This document shows positions 28,552 to 37,270 of a stretch of 64,000 nucleotides of DNA, piece after piece. How positions within the stretch are numbered: position 1 is the stretch's first letter; every line of letters starts with the position of its first letter. The notes under the pieces were generated by a model. It was not told the DNA's origin. It did not search any database and was given only the letters and a program-made list of their open reading frames with translations. The DNA comes from Azotosporobacter soli. GTDB lineage: Bacteria; Bacillota; Negativicutes; SG130. A program made the translations under genes and the position numbers. The DNA is taken from NCBI RefSeq assembly GCF_030542965.1, contig NZ_JAUAOA010000005.1:1-64000 (forward strand), written 5' to 3'.

Positions 28552-28923
28552 ATGTATACGGATAAAGTAATGGATCATTTCACAAACCCGCGCAATGTCG
28601 GCGAAATTGCCGGTGCGAACGGTGTCGGCGAAGTCGGCAATGCCAAATGCGGCGATATCATGCGGATTTATCTAGATGTCGAAGACGGCATTATTAAGGA
28701 TGTCAAGTTCAAAACGTTCGGCTGCGGCGCGGCGATTGCCACCAGCAGCATGGTAACCGAACTGGTCAAAGGCAAGACGCTGGACGAAGCGCTGGCCATC
28801 TCCAATCAAGCGGTCGCCGAAGCACTTGGCGGTCTCCCGCCGGCCAAGATGCACTGTTCGAATCTGGCTGCAGATGCGTTGCATGAAGCGATTAAAGATT
28901 ACAAGAGCAAAGCGGGAAAATAA
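28552..28923 (+). CDS. iscU: Iron-sulfur cluster scaffold protein (IscU/NifU-like)
   Basis: The 123-residue protein is the scaffold on which IscS-derived sulfur and iron are assembled. The three cluster ligands are Cys33 (NAKCGD), Cys58 (FGCGAA) and Cys102 (MHCSN). The short form without extra domains is usual in anaerobic Firmicutes with iscR-iscS-iscU. AGGAGG precedes ATG 28552. mnmA begins on the base after its stop codon. Confidence 0.94.
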   Translation: MYTDKVMDHFTNPRNVGEIAGANGVGEVGNAKCGDIMRIYLDVEDGIIKDVKFKTFGCGAAIATSSMVTELVKGKTLDEALAISNQAVAEALGGLPPAKMHCSNLAADALHEAIKDYKSKAGK

Positions 28924-30009
28924 ATGATGACGAGCAACAAACCACGTGTTGTTGTTGGCATGAGCGGCGGGGTGGACAGTTCTTTAACTGCCGCCCTTTT
29001 GCTTGAGCAGGGCTACGACGTAATCGGAATCACAATGCAAATTTGGGAACAGGGCAACGATGATGACGAAAAAGGCTGCTGTTCACTGGCTGCGGTGGGA
29101 GATGCGCGCCGTGTGGCGGATAAGCTGGGCATTCCGTTCTATGTCGTCAATTTCCGCGAGCTGTTCGAGAAAAAAGTCGTCGACTATTTTGTTGCCGAAT
29201 ACGGGCGCGGCTTGACGCCGAACCCCTGCATCGCCTGCAATCGCTTCATTAAATTCGAAGCGCTGCTGCAAAAGGCGATCGGCCTCGGCGCGCAGTATGT
29301 CGCAACCGGTCATTATGCTCGGATTGAACGCGACGAACAAAGCAGTCTGTTCACGCTGAAAAAGGGCGTTGATCCGCGCAAGGATCAGTCCTATGCGTTG
29401 TATCATTTGACGCAGCAAACCTTAAGCCATTTTTTGATGCCGCTCGGCACGTTTACGAAAACCGAAACGCGGGCGATGGCGGCGAAAATCGGTCTGGCAG
29501 TGGCCAACAAGCCGGAAAGCCAAGAAATTTGCTTTGTGCCGGATGATGATTATAAGGCTTTTTTACAAGAACGCTCGCCGCAAAGTCTGCGGCCGGGCGA
29601 CATTGTCGATGTGGACGGAACCGTGCTCGGACGCCATCACGGCTTGCCGTTGTATACGGTCGGTCAGCGCAAAGGTCTCGGCTTGGCGGCCGGAAAACCG
29701 CTCTATGTCGTGCGGCTCGAGCCGGAAACGAATCGCGTGATTGTCGGCGGCAACGAAGATGTATTCGGCAGTGCGCTTATCGCTAACGACTTGACGTGGA
29801 CCGGTGCGCCGATCACACAAGTTACGAAGGCGGCGGCTAAGATTCGTTACAACAGCCAGGAAAGTCCGGCGCTGCTCACGCCGCTCGACGACGGATGCAT
29901 GCGGGTTGCGTTTGATGTGCCGCAGCGCGCAATTACGCCGGGCCAGGCCGTCGTCTTTTATGACGGCGAATTCGTCTTGGGCGGCGGGACGATTGTCCGA
30001 CCGGACTGA
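28924..30009 (+). CDS. mnmA: tRNA-uridine 2-sulfurtransferase MnmA
   Basis: The 361-residue protein makes 2-thiouridine at position 34 of tRNA-Lys, -Glu and -Gln. It has the PP-loop GMSGGVDSS (about 13-21), the catalytic NPCIACN with Cys102, and the second conserved cysteine in ESQEICF (about Cys203). It sits at the end of the iscR-iscS-iscU run and receives sulfur through the desulfurase. The two adjacent ATG codons at 28924 and 28927 are both possible starts. Confidence 0.95.
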   Translation: MMTSNKPRVVVGMSGGVDSSLTAALLLEQGYDVIGITMQIWEQGNDDDEKGCCSLAAVGDARRVADKLGIPFYVVNFRELFEKKVVDYFVAEYGRGLTPNPCIACNRFIKFEALLQKAIGLGAQYVATGHYARIERDEQSSLFTLKKGVDPRKDQSYALYHLTQQTLSHFLMPLGTFTKTETRAMAAKIGLAVANKPESQEICFVPDDDYKAFLQERSPQSLRPGDIVDVDGTVLGRHHGLPLYTVGQRKGLGLAAGKPLYVVRLEPETNRVIVGGNEDVFGSALIANDLTWTGAPITQVTKAAAKIRYNSQESPALLTPLDDGCMRVAFDVPQRAITPGQAVVFYDGEFVLGGGTIVRPD

Positions 30010-30036
30010 AAAACATGAAATGAAATGACGGCGAAT

Positions 30037-30070
30037 GCCATGCATCGGTTGATGCATGGCCGCTTTTATT
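30037..30070 (+). terminator. Terminator after mnmA
   Basis: A perfect 10-bp stem GCCATGCATC/GATGCATGGC with loop GGTT is followed by CGCTTTTATT. It ends just where the alaS promoter begins. Confidence 0.75.
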
Positions 30071-30098
30071 GACAGCGAAACAAAGAATCATGTATAAT
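30069..30098 (+). promoter_or_regulatory. alaS promoter
   Basis: TTGACA (30069-30074) and TATAAT (30093-30098) are both perfect consensus, separated by 18 bases. The alaS start lies about 33 bases downstream of the -10. Confidence 0.8.
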
Positions 30099-30130
30099 TT
30101 TATAGATAATGCCTGACTATTTGGAGGTTG

Positions 30131-32758
30131 ATGAGGTTGCTTACATTGACAGGAAATGAGCTGCGCAAAAAATTCCTCGATTTTTTTGCCGGCAAAGAAC
30201 ATTTGGTTCTGCCTAGTTATCCGTTAGTGCCGGAAAATGATCCGACACTGTTGTTGATTGGCGCTGGCATGGCGCCGTTTAAAGCTTTTTTCACCGGCAA
30301 AGTGAATCCGCCGAAGACGCGGATCAGCACGTGTCAAAAATGCGTGCGCACCGGCGATATTGAAAACGTCGGCCGCACCGCGCGCCACCATACCTTTTTT
30401 GAAATGCTCGGCAATTTTTCCTTTGGCGACTATTTCAAGCGCGAAGCGATTTTTTGGGGCTGGGAGTTTTTGACGAAGGAACTGGAAATGTCACCGGAAC
30501 GATTGTGGATTACAATTCATACCGAAGATGATGAGGCATTTGATATTTGGCACAAAGAAGTTGGCATCCCGGCGGAGCGCATCATTCGCATGGCCGACAA
30601 CTTCTGGGAAATTGGCCCCGGTCCTTGTGGTCCCTGTTCTGAGCTGTATTATGACCTTGGTGAGGAACGCGGCTGCGGCAGCCCGGATTGTGCGGTCGGC
30701 TGCGATTGCGATCGCTATTTGGAAATTTGGAATCTTGTTTTCACGCAGTATGACCGCGATGAAGACGGCAATTATACGCCGCTGGTCAAGAAGAACATCG
30801 ATACCGGCGCCGGTTTGGAACGAATTGCGTCGGTGTTGCAAAACAAACCGTCCAACTTTGAGACGGATCTGCTGTTTCCGATCATTGAACATATTTGCCA
30901 GGTCGGTTCGCTGCAGTACGGCGTCAACCTGAAAACCGACGTTTCGCTGAAAGTGATTGCCGACCATGCTCGCAGCATGGCGGTCATGATCGGTGACGGC
31001 ATTCTGCCGTCCAACGAAGGCCGCGGCTATGTGCTGCGCCGCATTTTGCGCCGCGCGGTTCGCCACGGACGCCTGCTTGGCATCAGCAATATTTTCCTGG
31101 CCGATACGCTGGATGTCGTGCTGAAAATTTTTGCCGAAGCATTCCCGGAGCTGGTTGAAAAGCGTTCGTATATCCAACAGGTCATTCGCCAAGAAGAAGA
31201 ACGTTTCCAGGCGACGCTGGCGCAAGGCTTGGAACTGTTGAACCGTGAAGTCGACGAATTGAAAGAGGCAGGCAAAACCGTCCTCGAAGGCAAGACGGCG
31301 TTCAAGCTGTATGATACGTTCGGTTTCCCCTGGGAATTGACGTTGGAAATTCTCGAAGAACAGCAATTGGCGATGGATAAAGAAGGCTTTGACGCTGCGA
31401 TGCGCGAACAGCGCGAACGCGCGCGCGCCGCACGCGGCGAAGCAGAAATCCAGGTTGCGATTCCCGATCTCAGCTCGCTTGCGCTCAGCGAATGCAGCTA
31501 TGAGGAAACAGCGACGCGCGGCAGCATTTTGGCGATGTGGAAAGACGGCGCATTGTGCAATGCGGCGACTGACGGCGATGAAATCGCGATTATTCTCGAT
31601 AAAACCAGCTTCTATGCCGAAGGCGGTGGGCAGGTCGGTGATATCGGCCAATTGCTTGCGGAAATAGGCCGGCTTGAAGTCATTCAGACCAAGAAACTGC
31701 CGGACGGCAGCAGCTACCATATTGCAAAAGTCGAAGAAGGCAGCGTAAAGCTTGGCGAAACCGTAACGTTGCGCCCGAACCTGGCGCGCAAAGCGGCAAC
31801 CGCACGCAATCACACCGCAACGCATCTGCTTCATGCCGCGTTGAAAAAAGTACTGGGCAGCCATGTAAATCAGGCGGGTTCGCTGGTTGGACCGGAGCGC
31901 CTCCGTTTTGACTTCTCGCATTTTTCCGCGATTACAGCGGACGAGCTACGGGCAATTGAAAATGCGGTCAATGCTGAAATTTTGGCCGCGACGCCAACCG
32001 GAATCCTGGAAACGACGCAAAGTGCGGCAAAAGAAATGGGCGCGATGGCGCTGTTTGGCGAAAAATATGGCGAAACGGTGCGTGTTGTGGTGATTGGCGA
32101 TGTCAGCAAAGAGTTGTGCGGCGGCACGCATGTGAAAAACACCGCAGAAATCGGCAACTTTAAAATTGTCGCCGAATCGAGCGTCGGCTCGGGCTTGCGC
32201 CGAATTGAAGCGTTTACCGGATTCGGTACGCTGCAATACATGCAAGGGCAGGAAGATCTGCTGGAGCAGGCGGCGCAACTTTTAAAAACGCGGCCGAGTG
32301 AATTGAACGCCAAAATCAGCGCGCTGTTTGAAAAAAATCGTGAACTGGAACAACAAATCAAGCAGCTCGAGCAAAAACTGGCCAAAGGCGAAGTCGACGA
32401 ATTGTTGCAAAAAAGCCGGACACTGCAAGGTTTGCCGGTCGTTCTCGGCCAAGTGGCGGCGACCGATGCCGATCATCTGCGCGATATTGCGGATTTGTTG
32501 AAAGCCAAGATGGGGGAAGGATTCCTGCTATTGGCGGCAGTGATTGATGATAAAGTGAACTTTGTTGCAATGGCTACGCCGTCTGCAATAGCAAAAGGCG
32601 CACATGCCGGCAAAGTAATCAAGGAAGCTGCTAAAGCTGCTGGCGGCGGCGGCGGCGGCAAGCCGGAAATGGCGCAAGCTGGCGGTAAGGACCCCTCACA
32701 AATTTCAGCAAGCCTTGCGGCAGCTTGGACAACTCTTGAAATATGCCTGCGTGACTAA
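30131..32758 (+). CDS. alaS: Alanyl-tRNA synthetase
   Basis: The 875-residue enzyme has the class II aminoacylation core (GNELRKKFLDFF, TCQKCVRTGDIENVGRTARHHTFFEMLGNFSFGDYF), the editing domain with zinc ligands HTATHLLHA and CGGTH, and the C-terminal oligomerisation/DHHA1 region (GGGGGGKPEMAQAGG). ATG 30131 is taken as the start, but TTG 30137 is also possible because GGAGG (30123-30127) is better spaced for it. Codon use is strongly GC-biased here. It heads a conserved Firmicutes cluster. Confidence 0.96.
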   Translation: MRLLTLTGNELRKKFLDFFAGKEHLVLPSYPLVPENDPTLLLIGAGMAPFKAFFTGKVNPPKTRISTCQKCVRTGDIENVGRTARHHTFFEMLGNFSFGDYFKREAIFWGWEFLTKELEMSPERLWITIHTEDDEAFDIWHKEVGIPAERIIRMADNFWEIGPGPCGPCSELYYDLGEERGCGSPDCAVGCDCDRYLEIWNLVFTQYDRDEDGNYTPLVKKNIDTGAGLERIASVLQNKPSNFETDLLFPIIEHICQVGSLQYGVNLKTDVSLKVIADHARSMAVMIGDGILPSNEGRGYVLRRILRRAVRHGRLLGISNIFLADTLDVVLKIFAEAFPELVEKRSYIQQVIRQEEERFQATLAQGLELLNREVDELKEAGKTVLEGKTAFKLYDTFGFPWELTLEILEEQQLAMDKEGFDAAMREQRERARAARGEAEIQVAIPDLSSLALSECSYEETATRGSILAMWKDGALCNAATDGDEIAIILDKTSFYAEGGGQVGDIGQLLAEIGRLEVIQTKKLPDGSSYHIAKVEEGSVKLGETVTLRPNLARKAATARNHTATHLLHAALKKVLGSHVNQAGSLVGPERLRFDFSHFSAITADELRAIENAVNAEILAATPTGILETTQSAAKEMGAMALFGEKYGETVRVVVIGDVSKELCGGTHVKNTAEIGNFKIVAESSVGSGLRRIEAFTGFGTLQYMQGQEDLLEQAAQLLKTRPSELNAKISALFEKNRELEQQIKQLEQKLAKGEVDELLQKSRTLQGLPVVLGQVAATDADHLRDIADLLKAKMGEGFLLLAAVIDDKVNFVAMATPSAIAKGAHAGKVIKEAAKAAGGGGGGKPEMAQAGGKDPSQISASLAAAWTTLEICLRD

Positions 32759-32766
32759 ACAGATAT

Positions 32767-32809
32767 ATCGGAGCGGGATGAGAATGCTTTCCACGCTCCG
32801 ATGTTTTTT
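32767..32809 (+). terminator. Terminator-like hairpin after alaS
   Basis: The stem ATCGGAGCG/CGCTCCGAT with a partly paired 18-base loop is followed by GTTTTTT. Some read-through into ireB is likely, because no clear promoter was seen between them. Confidence 0.75.
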
Positions 32810-32908
32810 AAATATCGCCAACTCTTACGTATTTCTAAAGGAGAACGGCGTAGGCATCGCGAACTATATAGGCAGGCAGATGCAAAGTCGTCGAAAGGAG
32901 GAGTGCTC

Positions 32909-33163
32909 GTGCCGAACGTAACGCAAGACACGATGATGTTCCGGGTTGAAAACGAAGAAAACAATGCCGCAACCGTTATCCACACGGTCTATGAGGCGCT
33001 TAAAACGAAGGGCTACAACCCTATCAATCAGATCGTAGGCTATTTGCTGTCTGGCGATCCGACCTATATTACCAGCTTTAACAATGCACGCGGGCTAATC
33101 CGCAAATTGGAACGTGATGAACTTTTAGAAGAATTGGTGCGTTCCTATCTGAAAGATAAATAA
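32909..33163 (+). CDS. ireB: IreB-family regulatory protein (UPF0297)
   Basis: The 84-residue protein matches IreB/YrzL (UPF0297): conserved [31 protein letters not shown] and [13 protein letters not shown] segments. In Enterococcus IreB is a substrate of the IreK kinase and negatively affects cephalosporin resistance; the role here is unknown. The start is GTG 32909, seven bases after AAAGGAGG. Its place after alaS and before ruvX is conserved in Firmicutes. Confidence 0.9.
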   Translation: MPNVTQDTMMFRVENEENNAATVIHTVYEALKTKGYNPINQIVGYLLSGDPTYITSFNNARGLIRKLERDELLEELVRSYLKDK

Positions 33164-33182
33164 GCCAGGTTGCTCTTTTGAG

Positions 33183-33234
33183 TACCTCTGTTGAATAAGC
33201 GGCTGCGCCCAATCGACAGAGGTAACTTTTATTG
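33183..33234 (+). terminator. Intercistronic hairpin between ireB and ruvX
   Basis: An 11-bp stem TACCTCTGTTG/CGACAGAGGTA, with one T-G pair, is followed by ACTTTTATT. It is a weaker terminator that probably reduces but does not stop transcription into ruvX. Confidence 0.5.
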
Positions 33235-33267
33235 GCGGTCTACAGGAGGTTGGATATCATCGAAAGA

Positions 33268-33684
33268 ATGATAGGACTTGATGTTGGTGATAAAACGATC
33301 GGCATTGCAGTAAGTGACGGGCTGGGAATCACGGCGCAAGGCGTCGAAGTGATTCGTAGGACAAGCCTGGCGAAAGATCTCGATCGATTGCGTATACTGA
33401 TTGAACAATATGACGCTAAAGAATTGGTCATCGGTTTACCGAAAAACATGGACGGTTCTATCGGTGCTTCCGGTGAAAAAGTCCAGGCGTTGGGCGATGT
33501 GCTGAAAGAGACCTTTCCATTAGTGAAACTGACATTCTGGGATGAAAGGCTTACAACCGTAGCAGCATCGCGTATGCTGATTGAGGCCGATGTACGACGG
33601 GATAAGAGGAGGCAAGTTATCGATAAACTTGCTGCAGTCTTAATTTTACAAGGATATATGGATGGATGTCGACGAAGTTATTGA
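33268..33684 (+). CDS. ruvX: RuvX/YqgF-type pre-16S rRNA nuclease
   Basis: The 138-residue RNase H-fold protein shows MIGLDVGDKTIGIAVSD (first catalytic Asp), the VIGLPKNMDGS loop and FWDERLTTVAA with further acidic residues. The family matures 16S rRNA 5' ends. ATG 33268 gives the usual length, yet the good ribosome site GGAGG (33245-33249) lies 18 bases away and the codons at a better distance are ATC (33256 and 33259). A non-AUG start a few residues upstream is possible. Confidence 0.92.
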   Translation: MIGLDVGDKTIGIAVSDGLGITAQGVEVIRRTSLAKDLDRLRILIEQYDAKELVIGLPKNMDGSIGASGEKVQALGDVLKETFPLVKLTFWDERLTTVAASRMLIEADVRRDKRRQVIDKLAAVLILQGYMDGCRRSY

Positions 33685-33740
33685 CAGCGTGAAATGAGTA
33701 GGATACAATTACAGAGAAATTTCAAAAATGAGGTGGAAAT

Positions 33741-34070
33741 ATGGCTGAGTTTGAAAAAGACAGTCTTGAAGAAATTGAAGACGAATTAGTTGTCATTGTG
33801 ACGGACGAAGACGGAAATGAATTCTATTATCGCGAGGAAATGATCATTCCTGTCGATGGAAAAAAGTTTGCCATTTTAATTCCCCTCCACAATGATGATG
33901 AATGCGAAGATGAGAGCTGCGATTGCTGCGATGGTGATGATACCGATGTTTTCGTTGCTAGGATCGATATAGACGAAAGCGGCGAAGAAGTGTATGTGGA
34001 TCCGACCGACGAAGAATTCGATGCGGTTTTGAACGCATATGAAGAAGCGGTAGAAGATGATGAAGCCTAA
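33741..34070 (+). CDS. DUF1292 (UPF0473) acidic protein
   Basis: The 109-residue protein is very acidic and carries DUF1292 features: TDEDGNEFYYREEM and FAILIPL, then a tail with a CEDESCDCCDGDD cysteine cluster (about 54-66). The corresponding yrzB gene follows ruvX in Bacillus. Function is unknown; the clustered cysteines could bind a metal. Its stop codon lies inside the following terminator stem. Confidence 0.87.
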   Translation: MAEFEKDSLEEIEDELVVIVTDEDGNEFYYREEMIIPVDGKKFAILIPLHNDDECEDESCDCCDGDDTDVFVARIDIDESGEEVYVDPTDEEFDAVLNAYEEAVEDDEA

Positions 34071-34085
34071 GGGCTTCATTTTTTT
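34060..34085 (+). terminator. Terminator overlapping the end of the DUF1292 gene
   Basis: ATGAAGCC pairs with GGGCTTCAT around the stop codon TAA, followed by a run of T. A TATAAT at 34110-34115 suggests a new start of transcription for mltG, though its -35 is weak. Confidence 0.8.
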
Positions 34086-34148
34086 GTGTTTTTTTTAGCT
34101 GTTTTTAGGTATAATAAGTTCATTGTCGGTTAAAAGGAGCTTTATGCT

Positions 34149-35165
34149 ATGAAAATTAATTTTTCGAAAATTGATTTTAAGAAACCTTCCTCGCTTATCG
34201 TTCTTCTTTGTTGTGCGTTAACGTTCTTTGCCGGCGGTATTCTGATTCATCTGCTACGTGGTCAGGATTCACACCGCTATGTATTTCAAGTTAAGCCTGG
34301 AATGTCGAGCCATGAAGTAGCAACACAACTCAAGCAAAAAGAGTTGATCAGCAGTGAGTTTATGTTTCTGCTGTTGGCTAAAATAGAAATGAAGGCAGAC
34401 AGCATAAAGGCCGGCGACTATGAATTGACGACACAAATGACGACCTTTGATATTATCAATACGCTGACTAGCGGCCAGACAATCGCACGTAGGATTACGA
34501 TACCGGAAGGCTATACAATCAATCAGATTGCACAATTGCTGGAAGAGCAGAATTTAGGCAGTGCCGCTGTATTCAAACAACTGGCAAAGTCTTATGCGCC
34601 ATACGACTATATGACAACGACAAATCCGAATCTGCTTTATCATGCCGAAGGTTTTGTTTTTCCCGACACCTACAGTATCAGCAGCGGCATGACCGAACAG
34701 CAAATCCTTAAAATGCTGGTCGGACAGTTTGACAAAAAGGTAACGCCGGAAATGCGGCGCAAAGCGGCTGAAAAAGGTATCAACGTTTATCAATTAACGA
34801 TTCTTGCTTCTCTGGTCGAACGCGAAGCACGTCTCGGTGCTGAGCGCCCCATTATCGCTGGCGTATTCATCAATCGACTACGTCAGAATATGCCATTGCA
34901 ATCTTGTGCTACGATCCAATATATCCTCGGTACGCCGAAGGCAGAATTGTCGATTCAGGATACGGAAATCAATTCACCTTACAATACTTATCTGCATTAT
35001 GGACTCCCGCCCGGCCCAATCGCCAATCCGGGGATCGCATCCTTACAAGCAGTCGTTGATGCGGCTCCGACCGAGTACCTTTATTTTGTCGCCAGTTCTA
35101 ACGGATCACACCAATTCAGTAAAACGTATGAGGAACATTTAGCCGCGATTGAGAGGGCAAACTGA
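34149..35165 (+). CDS. mltG: Endolytic murein transglycosylase MltG
   Basis: The 338-residue protein has one N-terminal membrane helix (about 13-34), a LysM-like segment, and the YceG catalytic domain. The catalytic glutamate lies in ASLVEREA (about Glu224), with GVFINRLRQNMPLQSCATIQYILG and NSPYNTYLHYGLPPGPIANPG following. MltG cuts nascent peptidoglycan and so sets strand length. Its stop overlaps the next start by one base. Confidence 0.94.
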   Translation: MKINFSKIDFKKPSSLIVLLCCALTFFAGGILIHLLRGQDSHRYVFQVKPGMSSHEVATQLKQKELISSEFMFLLLAKIEMKADSIKAGDYELTTQMTTFDIINTLTSGQTIARRITIPEGYTINQIAQLLEEQNLGSAAVFKQLAKSYAPYDYMTTTNPNLLYHAEGFVFPDTYSISSGMTEQQILKMLVGQFDKKVTPEMRRKAAEKGINVYQLTILASLVEREARLGAERPIIAGVFINRLRQNMPLQSCATIQYILGTPKAELSIQDTEINSPYNTYLHYGLPPGPIANPGIASLQAVVDAAPTEYLYFVASSNGSHQFSKTYEEHLAAIERAN

Positions 35166-35764
35166 TGCAACCGCTAGAAATGGAAATGCGCCAATGGGCT
35201 GAAATGCATCAAGTTCCAATCTTAGCGTCAGCTAGCGCCGACTATTTGGCGGCACTAGTTGCAGAAAAAAAGCCACGGCAAATTCTTGAAATAGGCTGCG
35301 CAATCGGCTATTCGGCTCTGCTGATTGCGCAGCATTGTGCTGTCGATGGCAAAATCACCACGCTTGAGCTCGACCCGAAACGCATTACCATTGCAAAAGA
35401 TTTTATTGCCCGCGCGAAACAAACGGAACGGATAGAAATCATACAGGGCGATGCCACCGCTCTGATCAGCACGTTGTCCGGACCATACGACTTTGTTTTC
35501 TTAGATGGTCCGAAAGGTCAATATCTTCGTCAACTGCAACAACTGCTACCTGATAAACTTGCGCAAAATGCGACGATTGTCGCGGATAATGTAGCCTTTC
35601 GCGGCATGGTTGGCGGCGCTGTGCCATGTTTGCCGCGTTATAAAACATTGGTTGCAAGGCTGCGTCAATATATCGAATTTGTCTCTACTGATCCACGTTT
35701 TTCAACAAAAATCATTACTGAAGCCGATCATTTGGCAATATCAGATTATACTAAGGAGTTATAA
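35165..35764 (+). CDS. trmR: SAM-dependent O-methyltransferase (TrmR-like)
   Basis: The 199-residue class I methyltransferase shows the SAM-binding EIGCAIGYSALLIAQH, TLELDPKR and FVFLDGPKGQY. The Bacillus homologue YrrM (TrmR) methylates 5-hydroxyuridine-34 in tRNA, and its partner peptidase-like genes lie next to it just as here. ATG 35165 overlaps the mltG stop. Identity as TrmR rests on context as well as motifs. Confidence 0.85.
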   Translation: MQPLEMEMRQWAEMHQVPILASASADYLAALVAEKKPRQILEIGCAIGYSALLIAQHCAVDGKITTLELDPKRITIAKDFIARAKQTERIEIIQGDATALISTLSGPYDFVFLDGPKGQYLRQLQQLLPDKLAQNATIVADNVAFRGMVGGAVPCLPRYKTLVARLRQYIEFVSTDPRFSTKIITEADHLAISDYTKEL

Positions 35765-35766
35765 CG

Positions 35767-36984
35767 ATGTATAAACCAGAATTATTGGCGCCTGCAGGTA
35801 GCCTCGATAAATTGAAAATTGCTTTAGCTTACGGTGCGGATGCAGTATTCCTGGGCGCAAAGTCTTTTGGACTGCGCGCGTTTAGTGACAATTTTACTTG
35901 GGATGAGATGGCAGAAGGAGTCTCATTTGCACACAAACAAGGAAAGAAAACGTATGTCACCGTCAATGTTTTCCCGCACAATGACGATTTGGTCAAGCTG
36001 CCTGATTACCTTGATTTTCTCACGCAAATTGCGGTGGATGGCGTGATTGTGGCCGACCCCGGCATCTTTCAGCTGGCAAGAACATCGTTTCCTAAACTAC
36101 CGCTACACATCAGTACGCAAGCCAATACGACAAACTGGCGTACGGCTCAATTTTGGCAGGAACAAGGCGCTAAGCGCGTCGTGCTGGCAAGGGAACTCAA
36201 CTTAACGGAAATTAGCCAGATTCGCACGCAGGTATCGCTGGAAATGGAAGCCTTCGTGCATGGCGCGATGTGCATGTCCTACTCCGGTCGCTGCTTGCTA
36301 AGCAACTATCTAACGGATCGTGATGCAAACCGCGGCGAATGCGCGCAACCTTGCCGCTGGAAATATCAACTGGTTGAAGAGAAACGCCCGGGTCAGGCTT
36401 TTCCGATTGAAGAGGATGAACACGGTACGTACATCCTTAACTCTAAGGATTTATGCATGCTGGAGCATTTACCAGCACTGCTGTCGACTGGAATCAATAG
36501 CCTTAAAATCGAAGGTCGCATGAAGAGCATCCATTATGTTGCAACTGTCACCAAAGTCTACCGCCAAGCCATCGACGCTTATTTAAAACAGCCGGACTCC
36601 TTTCAAATCGAGCAAAACTGGATTGACGAACTGCACGCCATTTCGCACCGCAAATACAGTACCGGCTTTTATATTGATTCTACCGGGCCGGGGCAAATTT
36701 ATGACTCTAATTCCCATGAACAGACACACGATTTTATCGGTTTAGTTCTTGATTATGATCCGAAAACGCGTTTCGCGTATATTGAGCAACGCAATAATTT
36801 AAAACTAGGGCAGGAGATAGAGCTGCTACGCCCCGCAGGACAAGGTTTTTCGCAAAGCATCAGCGAAATGTATGATGCTGATGGACTTCCGATTGAAGTT
36901 GCACCGCATCCGCAGCAAAAAATTCACATTCGAATGGAGCAACCGGTAGAAGCATTCGCTATGTTACGCCGGAGGATACGATAG
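35767..36984 (+). CDS. trhP: U32-family protein TrhP (tRNA 5-hydroxyuridine synthesis)
   Basis: The 405-residue protein is a U32 peptidase-family member with PELLAPAGS, the signature EAFVHGAMCMSYSGRCLLSNYL and the cysteine motif RGECAQPCRWKY. Such proteins help hydroxylate uridine-34 using prephenate in E. coli and Bacillus (TrhP). It begins two bases after trmR, so the two act in one pathway. Bacillus has two such genes (yrrN, yrrO); only one is here. Confidence 0.87.
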   Translation: MYKPELLAPAGSLDKLKIALAYGADAVFLGAKSFGLRAFSDNFTWDEMAEGVSFAHKQGKKTYVTVNVFPHNDDLVKLPDYLDFLTQIAVDGVIVADPGIFQLARTSFPKLPLHISTQANTTNWRTAQFWQEQGAKRVVLARELNLTEISQIRTQVSLEMEAFVHGAMCMSYSGRCLLSNYLTDRDANRGECAQPCRWKYQLVEEKRPGQAFPIEEDEHGTYILNSKDLCMLEHLPALLSTGINSLKIEGRMKSIHYVATVTKVYRQAIDAYLKQPDSFQIEQNWIDELHAISHRKYSTGFYIDSTGPGQIYDSNSHEQTHDFIGLVLDYDPKTRFAYIEQRNNLKLGQEIELLRPAGQGFSQSISEMYDADGLPIEVAPHPQQKIHIRMEQPVEAFAMLRRRIR

Positions 36985-36985
36985 C

Positions 36986-37222
36986 ATGAATGCTGATTTA
37001 TACGTCCAAGTTGAACCACGCAACATCAATTATTTGAACCGCATTATGGAAGGCTATGAATATCTTGGCATGGTAACAACGCTTGACCGCCAAGCCGGAA
37101 TTTTGCGCATCCGCTGTACAAGCGATACGCGCCTGGAAACGCAGGAATTGCTAAGCACTTTGAAAATTCCTCTGCGTTTCTTGTCGGATAGCATCGTAGC
37201 AGCTCTAGGCAAACGAGAATAA
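36986..37222 (+). CDS. DUF4911 small protein
   Basis: The 78-residue protein has the DUF4911 look, with a VEPRNINYLNRIMEGYEYLGMVTTLD N-terminal half, RLETQELLSTL and no membrane segment. It begins one base after the trhP stop and is probably co-transcribed with trmR and trhP. Function is unknown; placement suggests a minor role near tRNA modification, though this is only guilt by association. Confidence 0.7.
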   Translation: MNADLYVQVEPRNINYLNRIMEGYEYLGMVTTLDRQAGILRIRCTSDTRLETQELLSTLKIPLRFLSDSIVAALGKRE

Positions 37223-37270
37223 GTATGATAGAATGGCTACGTGCGATTTTTAAGATAAGGTTGTGAGTTG

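Noticed and set aside
30491-31921. A long open frame of about 476 codons on the minus strand across alaS
   Set aside because: It is fully antisense to a well-conserved gene, has no ribosome site and no recognisable motifs. GC-rich third positions in alaS explain the open frame.
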